Shown here: piece by piece, positions 1 through 7,565 of the stretch | How positions within the stretch are numbered: position 1 is the stretch's first letter | Layout of the letters: every line of letters starts with the position of its first letter | From: Planctomycetaceae bacterium UBA6894 | Lineage (GTDB): Bacteria; Planctomycetota; Planctomycetia; Gemmatales; Gemmataceae | Direction: 5' to 3' | Assembly (NCBI GenBank): GCA_002451275.1 | Contig: DKBS01000157.1 | Coordinates: 30,615-42,472, forward strand | DNA: 11,858 nt | Notes under the pieces: generated by a model | Told to the model about the DNA's origin: nothing | Databases searched by the model: none | What the model saw: the letters and a program-made list of their open reading frames with translations, nothing else | Translations under genes and position numbers: made by a program

Positions 1-3000
1 CCGCCTGCAAATTGAACATTCCCCATGGCCAGATGTGCGCCCGGGTTTTCCGGATCGGAAAGCAAAGCTCGCTGAATCTGGGCCGCACCCTCTTCCAGTT
101 TCCCAGCCTGCAAAAACTGGTTGCCGGCATCCAGAGCATACTCGCTCACCTTTTTCGGATCGGGTTCCCGGTTTGCCGCCTCGCGGTAGGCATTGGCCGC
201 CTCCACTAAAGCGGCCGGGTCCTGGCCGGCCGCTTTGGCAAGCAGTTGGGCCCAAGTTTTCCAGGTTCCGGCGGTTGCCTTGGGATAAGCCTCCACGGCT
301 TGCTTCAGGCTTCTCTGGGCCGCTGCGGTGTTGCCCAGCAATTGCTGCACGGTTCCCAGTGTGGTCAGCCCTTCCACCGAAGGTGCCAAATCCCCCGCCT
401 TTTTTAGATCAACCTCCGCCTGCTCCAAAAGAACCTTGGCCTCGGCATCCCGCTTGGCAGCCAACAACTTTTGGGCCTGCTCGGCCCGAACCGTGGCCCG
501 GTTCACCAGGAACACATTGGTCTGGCCAACCTTTGCCTCGGCCCGCTGGAAGTGCCGGTCGGCTTCCTCCAAATCACCCATCCGGGCCTCGCACACCGCC
601 AACATCACATCGCAGTAGGGGAAATCCGGCTGAATGGACCTGGCCACTAGGAACCCGGAATGCGCCGCCCCATATTCTCCTCGACCAAGTGCGATGGTCG
701 CCAGGAAATACTGGGACCAGAAATGCCTGGGGTCCAGCACCAAGGCCTCCCTGAAGGCGTCGGCCGCCTTCCCGAATTCCTTGGCCTTGAAGTACTCGTC
801 GCCGATCAGGAACCATTCGGTGGCAGTGGAGGCCTGCCCCTTGTCGGCCAGGGCCTTTTCCCTGCGGCTGGTCTCAGGGTCAGACTTCAGCGAATAGTAG
901 GCAAGCTTTTGGTGGTACAGGCGGTCGATGGGCAAAAGCCCCCTAGCCATTTCCAGATGCTTTTTGGCATCCGCAAAGTCACCCTCATCGTTTTCCACAT
1001 CCGCCAGGATCACCATCAGCTCGCCGCAGCGGGCGCGGATCTTGTCCTGCTCGTCCTTGCGGAAATACTGGTCGAAAACCGGCGCCGGCTTTTCCGCGGA
1101 GGTATCGAGCTTCACCAGGCTGAAAGCCTGGCCCGTCGCCTCACGCAGATTTTTCCGAAGGTCCGCGGGGTCGGCCCCCACTTGGTTCACGTGGGCGAAC
1201 AAGGCGGCGTCGTGGGACCGGTTGAATTCGCCCACCAGTTTGTCCGTGGCGAGGTGCTGCTTTGCCTCCACCAAAACCTTGTCCAGTTCGGCGGTCAGGT
1301 CTGCCAGCTCCCCCCTCGCCTCCTGATGACCGGAACTGGCAGCGGCCAGTGTCGCCAACCCGGATTCCAATCCGTTCCGCGCGTCCTCAAAGCGGCGTTC
1401 CGCCATGGCGACAGTGGCCCCTTGCAGCGCGTCGCGCCCGCTTTCCCGGGCGGCTTCCACCTGCCGCTGCATCGCCAAACGGTTCCGCTCGGCCACGCCG
1501 TAGGCGGCGTTAAGGGCGATGCTGCCCCCCAGCACCACCAGGACAAACGCAGCCGCCACCCCGGCCAGCGTGGCCAGCGCCTTGTTGCGCCGGGCCCATT
1601 TGACAGTTTTCTGCCAGCGGGTGATCGGCCGGGCTTTGATAGGGTCCCCACGGCCGAATGCCGCCAGGTCCTCGGCCATTTCATCCGCAGTCTGGTATCG
1701 CTTTTCCGGGTCTTTTTCCAAGGCCTTCAGGGCGATCGTCTGCAGGTCGATCGGCACCGTGGGGTTCAGGTCCACCGGAGCCACCGGATCCTTTTTCCGG
1801 ACGTGCTCCAAGGTTTCCAGCAGGGTCCGCCCCTTGAACGGGGGGCGACCGGTCAGAAACTCGTACAGGATCGCCCCCAGCGAATAGATATCCGCAACCG
1901 CGGTCAACTCCTTGGCTTTGCCCTCGGCTTGCTCGGGCGGCATGTAGCTGGGCGTTCCCATGATCGAGCCGGTGCGGGTGTGGCCGTCCTCCGCATCCAA
2001 CTCCTTGGCCAGGCCGAAGTCGGTCACCTTGGGCAAATCTTCCTTGGTCAGCAGCACGTTGGCCGGCTTGAGGTCGCGGTGGATGATTTTCAACGAATGC
2101 GCGTGCGCCATGGCCCGGCACACCTGCTCCATCACCTTGGCGGTGAATTGCGGCTCCTGGGGCTCACCCTTCAACCGATTGTCTAGGGGTCCGCCTTCCA
2201 CAAATTCCAGGGCCATGTACGGCAGGCCGTTGAACTCGCCGACATCGAACACCCCCACGATATTGCGATGCTGGGCGGTTGCGACCGAGCGCGCCTCCAG
2301 CCGGAAACGCTCCAATTCCGATTCACTGGCCTGGCTGTTCAGCACCATTTTCAGGGCCACCATGCGGTTGAGGCCCAGTTGACGCGCCCGGTAGACCACG
2401 CCCATTCCGCCACGGCCCAGTTCCCCCAGGATCTCGTACCCGGGAACCTGTGGCAGCTTCCCCTTTGCGGCCGACGGCGAAGTGGGAACGGTGGCGGAAA
2501 GGCTTCCCTTCAGGCCCACCTGGGTCGCTGAGGCCTGACTTTTTGCCCCCAGGGTTTTGCCGCCCTGATTGGAAATGGCGGTTTTCATCGCCTGGCCTTG
2601 GCCGGGGGCAACCGTGGCGCCAGAATCGTCCTCACCGCCCGGCGCCATCGTGGCGCCAGAATCGTCCAAACCTCCAGGCGGAAGAGTCGCTTCCGAAATA
2701 TCGGCCCCTCCGGGCGGCATGGTGGCCCCGGAATCATCCAGAACCGCGCCCGGAGGCATGGTTGCTCCGGAATCATCCACACTTGGGGGCGGCATGGTAG
2801 CCCCCGCATCCCAGGAAACGCCTCCTCCCGGCTGCGTCTCAGCCAGGGTAGCGCCATCATCCAACTGAGCCTGACCTTTCAGTCCCCGGCCCCCTGGGGC
2901 GGCCAACTCTTCAGGTCCCAAGGTGCGGTCATCCCGGGAACTGGCTCCAGCGGAGGATGGCGCCAAAGAATCTGGGGCCAATGTTTCATCCATGCGGTTA

Positions 3001-3167
3001 TGCACGGTGGATTTACCCGATGGCCCTGAAATTTCTCCGGGAGCCAAAGTGGCATCCGATGGCGCGGCCACACCACCCCTGGGAGGCAGGCTGTCAGGGG
3101 CCAGCGTGGCATCCGAATGGTCTGCGGAGGGTCCCTTGGGATCCTGTGGGCGGGTCATGTGCGGCAT
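1..3167 (-). CDS. Membrane Ser/Thr protein kinase with Thr-repeat N-terminus and TPR C-terminus (3' end beyond window)
   Basis: An open frame of about 1055 codons runs off the left edge without a stop, so the C-terminus is missing. Order of parts: residues 1-240 are a disordered, Pro/Gly/Asp/Thr-rich region with about 11 threonine motifs such as SDATLAP and DDSGATMPPG. Residues about 243-506 are a Hanks-type kinase with glycine loop GRGGMGVVY (251-259), ATP lysine K273 in VALK, catalytic HRDLKPAN (D365), DFG (D383), and PPE in place of APE near 410. All catalytic residues are present, and the HRD arginine suggests control by activation-loop phosphorylation. One transmembrane helix lies at about 529-556. 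The remaining roughly 500 residues are helical with TPR-like units, probably for protein binding outside the cytoplasm. Two in-frame ATGs are possible (3167 or 3158); an AGG sits 9 nt before the second and abuts the first, and a TAG at 3183-3185 closes the frame upstream. The substrate is unknown. This architecture is common in planctomycetes. Confidence 0.93.
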   Translation of the reverse strand, partial: MPHMTRPQDPKGPSADHSDATLAPDSLPPRGGVAAPSDATLAPGEISGPSGKSTVHNRMDETLAPDSLAPSSAGASSRDDRTLGPEELAAPGGRGLKGQAQLDDGATLAETQPGGGVSWDAGATMPPPSVDDSGATMPPGAVLDDSGATMPPGGADISEATLPPGGLDDSGATMAPGGEDDSGATVAPGQGQAMKTAISNQGGKTLGAKSQASATQVGLKGSLSATVPTSPSAAKGKLPQVPGYEILGELGRGGMGVVYRARQLGLNRMVALKMVLNSQASESELERFRLEARSVATAQHRNIVGVFDVGEFNGLPYMALEFVEGGPLDNRLKGEPQEPQFTAKVMEQVCRAMAHAHSLKIIHRDLKPANVLLTKEDLPKVTDFGLAKELDAEDGHTRTGSIMGTPSYMPPEQAEGKAKELTAVADIYSLGAILYEFLTGRPPFKGRTLLETLEHVRKKDPVAPVDLNPTVPIDLQTIALKALEKDPEKRYQTADEMAEDLAAFGRGDPIKARPITRWQKTVKWARRNKALATLAGVAAAFVLVVLGGSIALNAAYGVAERNRLAMQRQVEAARESGRDALQGATVAMAERRFEDARNGLESGLATLAAASSGHQEARGELADLTAELDKVLVEAKQHLATDKLVGEFNRSHDAALFAHVNQVGADPADLRKNLREATGQAFSLVKLDTSAEKPAPVFDQYFRKDEQDKIRARCGELMVILADVENDEGDFADAKKHLEMARGLLPIDRLYHQKLAYYSLKSDPETSRREKALADKGQASTATEWFLIGDEYFKAKEFGKAADAFREALVLDPRHFWSQYFLATIALGRGEYGAAHSGFLVARSIQPDFPYCDVMLAVCEARMGDLEEADRHFQRAEAKVGQTNVFLVNRATVRAEQAQKLLAAKRDAEAKVLLEQAEVDLKKAGDLAPSVEGLTTLGTVQQLLGNTAAAQRSLKQAVEAYPKATAGTWKTWAQLLAKAAGQDPAALVEAANAYREAANREPDPKKVSEYALDAGNQFLQAGKLEEGAAQIQRALLSDPENPGAHLAMGNVQFAG
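2595..2813 (-). repeat. In-frame 36-bp coding repeat array (12-residue Thr units) in kinase N-terminus
   Basis: Six adjacent units of 12 residues (one has 13) encode variants of DDSGATMPPGG within kinase residues 119-191. The invariant core is acidic-x(2-3)-A-T-hydrophobic-x-P. Five looser copies with the cores DATLAP, DETLAP, DRTLGP and GATLAE lie further upstream, up to about 3113. The copies differ at many wobble positions, so the array is not very recent. It belongs to the kinase gene; the units are directly abutting with no spacers. Confidence 0.85.
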
Positions 3168-3214
3168 CCTGAAACGGGCCCGCTAAAGGCAGGCTACGCG
3201 AAAGCAATGCCGCC

Positions 3215-3244
3215 AGTTTACCGGCTTTTTTCAAAACCGGTCAA
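3215..3244 (-). promoter_or_regulatory. Sigma70-like promoter of the kinase gene with an inverted repeat in its spacer
   Basis: On the minus strand TTGACC (3244-3239) and TAAACT (3220-3215) are separated by 18 bp, a good fit to housekeeping -35 and -10 boxes. The expected transcript start is near 3208, leaving about 40 nt of leader before the kinase ATG. The arms ACCGG and CCGGT (3241-3237 and 3224-3220) form an inverted repeat that fills the spacer and touches both boxes; inner T and A runs can extend it. This is where a repressor or a DNA-distorting activator could bind. The boxes are seen; the function is inferred. Confidence 0.5.
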
Positions 3245-3283
3245 ACCAATGGCCCAGGTTCTGCAGGGATCTGGAGTAGGCTT

Positions 3284-3724
3284 TTAGCGAATCCGCGTGC
3301 CCGGATGGGCATGCAATTGGTGGGCCTCGACCTGGTCGGGCGTGAGATGCCAACCGCAGTCGTCACAAGTGAGGGTTTTTTCGTAGCAGGTGGGGCAAAG
3401 CAGGGGGCCCCCCAGCAGAAACTGATCAAATCGTTGCTGATCTTCCGGCGAAAGGTGAGACGGATCGGCAGGCAGGGAGGTCATTTCCTTGCAAGAAGAG
3501 CACCGGGCATGGCGGGCCTGGTTCAACACGGGAGCGAAATGATCGTGGAAACCGCGGGACACAACCCCCTTGCCCAGGCACAACGGGCACGACATGCCCA
3601 GTTGCGACGCGATCGCCTTGCGAATGAAGTCGCTTTTGTTGGGCAACTTGTCCAACAGGTCAGCCAATTCCTTTTCCACCTTGAAAGCCACGATCGCTGT
3701 CTTCGGGGCCTTGGGTGCGGTCAT
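3284..3724 (-). CDS. Ribbon-helix-helix protein with multiple CxxC zinc-binding pairs
   Basis: A 146-residue protein. Residues about 8-43 match a ribbon-helix-helix (CopG/MetJ-like) fold: a short strand with TAIVAFKVEKEL, then two helices with the typical SDFIRKAI segment. Such domains bind DNA as dimers. The rest is cysteine-rich: C46-x2-C49, C75-x2-C78, C110-x2-C113 and C120-x2-C123, the last followed by H135 and H140 in a C2H2-finger-like spacing. At least two zinc sites are likely. The ATG at 3724 was chosen over a longer frame from 3811 because the RHH domain begins right after it and a GAGG lies 10 nt upstream. It is probably a cytoplasmic regulator that may sense metal or redox state through its cysteines. 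It lies upstream of the kinase in the same direction and divergent from the antiporter, so either could be a target. Exact function is unknown. Confidence 0.82.
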   Translation of the reverse strand: MTAPKAPKTAIVAFKVEKELADLLDKLPNKSDFIRKAIASQLGMSCPLCLGKGVVSRGFHDHFAPVLNQARHARCSSCKEMTSLPADPSHLSPEDQQRFDQFLLGGPLLCPTCYEKTLTCDDCGWHLTPDQVEAHQLHAHPGTRIR

Positions 3725-3883
3725 GTTTCCATTACCTCGAGTGCTCGGAATGGCATGCACGGGTGAAGAACAGTCTAAAGTCACCTTGCCTAGGTGCCCC
3801 TTGGACGACAATCTGTTTCATCCATTGTTAAAATACCCGAAGATCGTTAAGCCGTCTATCTTTCCCCGGCTCTGGGATTTGGC
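3725..3883. promoter_or_regulatory. Divergent intergenic region between RHH regulator and antiporter
   Basis: This 159-bp gap must hold promoters for both flanking genes. It contains an inverted repeat CACCT-tgcct-AGGTG at 3782-3796, a possible operator. Toward the antiporter a TAAAAT (3829-3834) resembles a -10 box but has no convincing -35 at normal spacing. Toward the RHH gene, TAGACG and TATTTT with 17 bp between them are a weak candidate pair on the minus strand. No box is strong enough to be called alone. Confidence 0.35.
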
Positions 3884-5296
3884 ATGTTTTTAAAAAATGG
3901 TTCCAAACCGCTTGGCCGTAAATGTTTCAGCCTTTCCCTTTTTCCTGTGGCGGTACTGATGCTGCTGGCGGGCCCGGAAAGGCTGTTTGCCCTGGATTCA
4001 GCCCAACATGGCCCCACCCCCGGCCTCATTGCCGCTACTCCCTTTGTCCTGCTGCTGATGGGCATTGGCCTGTTTCCCCTGCTCATCCCGCACCTCTGGC
4101 ACAAGGACAGTATCAAGGCACTGTTCGCCCTGGCCCTGGCCCTGCCTATCGCGCTGACAGCCCCTTGGAACGGAACCCTTCATGCCCTGCTGGAATATCT
4201 GGCATTCATGACCCTGATCGGCTCCCTTTTCATCGTGTCCGGGAACATCCATCTCGAAGGCACTTGGCCGGGCACACCGCTGGCCAACACCTCCCTGTTG
4301 GGACTGGGGGCCGTGCTGGCGAACTTTTTGGGAACCACGGGGGCCAGCATGCTGCTGGTGCGGGTGCTGCTGGGAACCAACCGGAGCAGGCAACACCAGG
4401 TGCACTTGGTGGTTTTTTTCATATTCATCGTCAGCAACACCGCCGGCCTGCTCACCCCACTGGGCGATCCCCCGCTTTTCCTGGGCTTTTTGCACGGTGT
4501 CCCCTTCCATTGGACTCTGGGTCTGTTTCCCCAATGGCTTTTGGTCAACGGCATGCTTTTGGCAATCTTCTGGTTCTGCGACAGCCGGGTTTTCGCTGAC
4601 AGGACCACCCCTGCCCTGGAAACCGCCGGGAAATCCACCCCCTACCGGATGAGCCCCACCCTATTTGTTCAGGGCAGCCACAATGTGTTGTTTCTGCTGG
4701 GAATCATTGGCGCGGTCCTCCTGAAAGGAGCCCTGGGAGAAAGCGTCGGGGCGCTCATGCTTTCCGCAGGAATCATGGGGCTAATGGCTTGGCTTTCCCT
4801 TCAAACCACCCCGCAGGCCCTGCGCACCCTCAACGGCTTTTCTTGGGCCCCCGTGCTGGAGGTGGGAATTCTGTTCGCCGGCCTTTTTGTGACCATGGGA
4901 CCAGCCATCGCCCTGCTCGAGCACAACAGCGAAAACCTGGGGGTGACCAAACCCTGGCAGTTTTTCTGTTTCACCGGGCTGCTTTCCAGCTTTCTCGACA
5001 ATGCACCCACCTATGTGGCATTTGGCAGTCTGGCGCTGGGCGGTTCCGGCCTGGGTCAGGCTGCCGATTTTGGCGACTTGACCCGATTGGATCAGGGAAT
5101 CCTGCTGGCCGCCATCAGTTGCGGTGCTGTTTTCATGGGAGCCATGACCTACATCGGCAACGGCCCAAATTTTATGGTCAAGAGTATCGCCGAGGCTTCC
5201 GGCATCCGCATGCCGGGCTTCTTTGGCTACATGCTTTGGTCCTGTGGGCTACTTTTGCCGGTTTTGGCTGTCTGCTGCTGGGTGTTTTTCATTTGA
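3884..5296 (+). CDS. NhaD/ArsB-type (ion transporter superfamily) Na+/H+ antiporter-like membrane protein
   Basis: A 470-residue, very hydrophobic protein with roughly 11-13 membrane segments. It resembles the NhaD/citrate-transporter branch of the ion transporter superfamily, often annotated as sodium:proton antiporter. Visible family-like features are two related re-entrant regions: FLGTTGASMLLVRVLL near residue 148 with SNTAGLLTPLGDPPLFLGF near 183, and in the second half SSFLDNAPTYVAFGSLA near 371. The conserved Asp/Asn/Thr residues there are the likely ion sites. The first segment ends in a signal-peptide-like ERLFALD, so the N-terminus may be cleaved or be an extra helix. The ATG at 3884 lacks a clear Shine-Dalgarno site; no better in-frame start exists before the first membrane segment. 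It would exchange cytoplasmic Na+ (or Li+) for H+, but substrate cannot be settled from sequence; a carboxylate or other anion is an alternative. Confidence 0.85.
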   Translation: MFLKNGSKPLGRKCFSLSLFPVAVLMLLAGPERLFALDSAQHGPTPGLIAATPFVLLLMGIGLFPLLIPHLWHKDSIKALFALALALPIALTAPWNGTLHALLEYLAFMTLIGSLFIVSGNIHLEGTWPGTPLANTSLLGLGAVLANFLGTTGASMLLVRVLLGTNRSRQHQVHLVVFFIFIVSNTAGLLTPLGDPPLFLGFLHGVPFHWTLGLFPQWLLVNGMLLAIFWFCDSRVFADRTTPALETAGKSTPYRMSPTLFVQGSHNVLFLLGIIGAVLLKGALGESVGALMLSAGIMGLMAWLSLQTTPQALRTLNGFSWAPVLEVGILFAGLFVTMGPAIALLEHNSENLGVTKPWQFFCFTGLLSSFLDNAPTYVAFGSLALGGSGLGQAADFGDLTRLDQGILLAAISCGAVFMGAMTYIGNGPNFMVKSIAEASGIRMPGFFGYMLWSCGLLLPVLAVCCWVFFI

Positions 5297-5313
5297 ATTC
5301 CCGCTTGGCTCCC

Positions 5314-5332
5314 GGGCCATTCATGGCCCTTT
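5314..5332 (+). terminator. Possible weak terminator after the antiporter gene
   Basis: A 6-bp perfect GC-rich stem, GGGCCA and TGGCCC, with a 4-nt loop TTCA is followed by only three T residues. It sits 17 nt after the antiporter stop and just before the tRNA promoter. The stem is clear, but the short T run makes termination uncertain. Confidence 0.35.
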
Positions 5333-5335
5333 CAC

Positions 5336-5363
5336 TTGCCCGGAGGCCAACTTGGGGTAAGAT
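5336..5363 (+). promoter_or_regulatory. Sigma70-like promoter for tRNA-His
   Basis: TTGCCC (5336-5341) and TAAGAT (5358-5363) are separated by 16 bp. The predicted start near 5370 lies about 14 nt before the mature 5' end of the tRNA, as expected for a stable RNA gene with a short leader processed by RNase P. Each box matches the consensus at four of six positions. Confidence 0.45.
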
Positions 5364-5383
5364 TCAATTGTCCTTTCATGGAC

Positions 5384-5457
5384 GGTGGGTGTAGCTCAGT
5401 TGGTAGAGCACCGGATTGTGGTTCCGGCTGTCGCGGGTTCGAATCCCGTCATCCACC
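5384..5457 (+). tRNA. trnH: tRNA-His (anticodon GTG)
   Basis: The full cloverleaf can be drawn. The acceptor stem GTGGGTG pairs with CATCCAC, with one G-T wobble. The D arm is GCTC and GAGC, the anticodon stem CCGGA and TCCGG encloses loop TTGTGGT with GTG at 5418-5420, and the T arm GCGGG and CCCGT encloses TTCGAAT. The extra G at position -1 (5384) pairs with discriminator C73 (5457), the identity element read by histidyl-tRNA synthetase. The next bases are CTA, so the CCA end is not encoded and must be added by nucleotidyltransferase. The gene stands alone between its own promoter and terminator. Confidence 0.97.
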
Positions 5458-5497
5458 CTAAATCTAAATCCTGCCAGACTTTAAATCATTTGATACA

Positions 5498-5542
5498 GGT
5501 CAGCAACCAATCAGGTTGCTGGCCAATTTCTTTGTTTCTTTG
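5498..5542 (+). terminator. Intrinsic terminator of tRNA-His
   Basis: CAGCAACC (5501-5508) and GGTTGCTG (5514-5521) form a perfect 8-bp stem with a 5-nt loop. It extends to 11 bp by one T-G wobble and two G-C pairs (5498-5524). A T-rich tract, AATTTCTTTGTTTCTTT, follows. It lies 40 nt after the tRNA and insulates it from the next gene. Confidence 0.7.
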
Positions 5543-5596
5543 GCTCCTTTGTACAATCCATTCAGGTTGTAAACCTTCGCCCTGCGGAGTGGAGCC

Positions 5597-6760
5597 ATGA
5601 CAAGAAGATCCCTCGGCTGGCTTGCCGGGAATGCATTTTGGCTATGCCTGCACGCATTCAGCCCCACCACGGCAAACGCCCAGCCGGCAACAGCCGCCCT
5701 GCCTCCCGACCTGGAAAAAAGGGTGGATGCCATGGCGGTGAAAGCCACGGCATGGCTGCAAAAACGCCAGGAACCAAATGGCGGGTGGTCCACGGATCGC
5801 AGCCCGGGGATCACCGGCGTCGTGACCACCGGCCTAGTGCAAGGTGCGCGCCTCAGCCCCTCCGACCCCATGGTTGCCAAGTCCATCGCTTACATCGAGG
5901 GCTTGATCGATCCCCAGGCAGGCCACATCGCGGGCAAGGATGCGCGGCTCGGCCTGCAGAACTATGTCACCAGCGTGAATGTCATGGCCTTGGCCGCTGG
6001 TGGACGCGACTCACACCGCAAGGTGATCGCCGACGCAGCCATGTTCCTTCGCAAGCTGCAATGGGACGAAGGGGAAGGCAAAAGCCGCGAAGATGATTTT
6101 TACGGCGGGGCAGGCTACGATTCGAAATCGCGGCCCGACATGTCCAACACCCAGTTTTTTCTGGACGCCCTGCGCGAAGCGGGTATCCCCTCCACCGACC
6201 CGGCCTACCAGCGCGCCCTGGTTTTTGTCAGCCGCTGCCAGAACTTGAAGGGCGAACACAACGACCGGCCGTGGGCTGAGAAAATTAACGACGGAAGTTT
6301 CATCTACTCCGCCGCGGCGGGCGGTTCCACCAAGAGTTTTGACCAACCCCAGCAGAACGGGGCCCTGCCGGGCTATGGCAGCATGACCTACGCCGGCATC
6401 AAAAGCATGATTTATTGCGGCGTGAAAAAGGACGATCCACGCATCCAGGGAGCGCTCAAATGGCTCCGGGACAGCTACACCCTCGACCGCAATCCCGGCA
6501 TGCCCGAGGGCCGTGAGGAGTGGGGCTATTTCTACTACCTGCACACCGCCAGCAAGGCCTTCCAGTTATTGGGCGAAGACCTTTTCGCGGATGGCAAGGG
6601 CGTGCGACATGACTGGCGCCGCGAAATCATCGAGCGGCTGGAAAAGCGCCAGTCGGCCGATGGTTCCTGGACCAATCCCAAAGACCGCTGGATGGAAGGG
6701 GACCCCACCTTGGTCACAGGTTACGCTTTGATGACCTTGGCCAACTTGCGGGCAAAATAA
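5597..6760 (+). CDS. Secreted prenyltransferase/squalene-oxidase-repeat protein
   Basis: A 387-residue protein. Residues 1-28 are a Sec signal peptide (basic MTRRS start, hydrophobic core, cleavage after TANA-28). The remainder fits the alpha/alpha-barrel fold of squalene cyclases and prenyltransferases. Two clear QW motifs (QxxxGxW) occur, QEPNGGW at 58-64 and QSADGSW at 352-358, and a segment near residue 170-190 with YGGAGYDSKSRPDMSNTQFF is typical of the planctomycete branch. The DxDD motif of class II terpene cyclases is not seen, so cyclase activity is doubtful; a structural or binding role outside the cytoplasm is more likely. The start is supported by GGAG at 5586-5589, 7 nt before the ATG. 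It follows the tRNA terminator, so it should have its own promoter within 5525-5585, but none was recognised. It converges with the RRM gene. Confidence 0.88.
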   Translation: MTRRSLGWLAGNAFWLCLHAFSPTTANAQPATAALPPDLEKRVDAMAVKATAWLQKRQEPNGGWSTDRSPGITGVVTTGLVQGARLSPSDPMVAKSIAYIEGLIDPQAGHIAGKDARLGLQNYVTSVNVMALAAGGRDSHRKVIADAAMFLRKLQWDEGEGKSREDDFYGGAGYDSKSRPDMSNTQFFLDALREAGIPSTDPAYQRALVFVSRCQNLKGEHNDRPWAEKINDGSFIYSAAAGGSTKSFDQPQQNGALPGYGSMTYAGIKSMIYCGVKKDDPRIQGALKWLRDSYTLDRNPGMPEGREEWGYFYYLHTASKAFQLLGEDLFADGKGVRHDWRREIIERLEKRQSADGSWTNPKDRWMEGDPTLVTGYALMTLANLRAK

Positions 6761-6782
6761 AACCCGGGCTTTTTTGCCCGGG
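6753..6782 (-). terminator. Intrinsic terminator of the RRM gene, possibly bidirectional
   Basis: CCCGGGC (6763-6769) and GCCCGGG (6776-6782) form a perfect 7-bp stem around a run of six T (six A on the minus strand). On the minus strand the stem is followed by TTTTATTTT (6762-6754), a good U tract 14 nt beyond the RRM stop. On the plus strand the T run is in the loop and GCTTGG follows, so termination of the upstream plus-strand gene is less certain. The hairpin overlaps the last codons of that gene. Confidence 0.7.
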
Positions 6783-6796
6783 GCTTGGTGGCGTTT

Positions 6797-7225
6797 TCAA
6801 CGACCGGGGCCACCCCTTCTGGGTGGTCCACCACGGCCAAATCCCCCAGGCCCCCGTGGGCCTTGCCGCGGTCCGCCGGGTCCACGAAAGCCGAAACCGC
6901 CACCAGGACGGCCAGGCGGCGGGCCAAATCGTCGTCCGGGTCCCGGATGGGGCTCCCGGCCAAGGGCAGGAGGCCTCGGCGGCTCCACCAGCAATTCCAC
7001 GTGGAGAATCTGTCCCATCAGCGGCTTTCTATCCAGCGCTTGAATCGCCGCGCGGGCCTCCTCCTCGGATTGCATGTCCACAAACCCGAAGCAGCGCGAC
7101 TGACGGGTATCACGATCCAGAACCACCCACGCGTTCGCCACAGATCCGTGGGAGCTGAACAGTTCGATCAGTTCAGCATCCCCGACAAGGGGCGGAAGGT
7201 TGCCAACCCGCAGGCGCTTTGCCAT
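6797..7225 (-). CDS. RRM RNA-binding protein with Gly/Arg/Pro-rich tail
   Basis: A 142-residue protein. Residues 3-82 form one RNA recognition motif, with RNP2 LRVGNL at 5-10 and RNP1 RCFGFVDM at 44-51. The two aromatic positions that stack on RNA are F46 and F48; the usual glycine at the second RNP1 position is Cys here, and RNP2 has Val in place of its aromatic. Residues 83-142 are a low-complexity tail of Gly, Pro and Arg with RGG- and GFG-like steps, likely disordered and RNA-contacting. The layout resembles the small Rbp proteins of cyanobacteria, which bind single-stranded RNA and are often cold-induced. It starts 41 nt after the infA stop with only a weak ribosome site, so it is likely cotranscribed with infA, and it ends in a strong hairpin terminator. 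Confidence 0.92.
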   Translation of the reverse strand: MAKRLRVGNLPPLVGDAELIELFSSHGSVANAWVVLDRDTRQSRCFGFVDMQSEEEARAAIQALDRKPLMGQILHVELLVEPPRPPALGREPHPGPGRRFGPPPGRPGGGFGFRGPGGPRQGPRGPGGFGRGGPPRRGGPGR

Positions 7226-7266
7226 GGTGCTTGGTCCAGTAACCGGAATGCCGGCCAGTCAATGCA

Positions 7267-7524
<258 letters not shown>

Positions 7525-7565
7525 GCACGGACTCTCCACGCCTTGAGGGATTGCTGCTTGCGACA

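Noticed and set aside
660..2186. 508-codon open frame on the plus strand opposite the kinase gene
   Set aside because: It lies wholly antisense to a gene with clear kinase motifs, has biased composition, and shows no recognisable domain. Long antisense frames are expected at this GC content.
2595..2813. CRISPR-like direct repeats of 36 bp
   Set aside because: The units abut with no unique spacers, keep the reading frame, and encode a conserved peptide inside the kinase gene.
3725..3811. Longer start for the RHH protein at 3811
   Set aside because: The extra 29 residues are not RHH-like and would take up the central dyad of the intergenic region; the ATG at 3724 has a GAGG upstream.
5384..5600. 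Small plus-strand open frame reading through the tRNA (5385-5600)
   Set aside because: It translates the tRNA-His gene and its terminator, a common false gene call.
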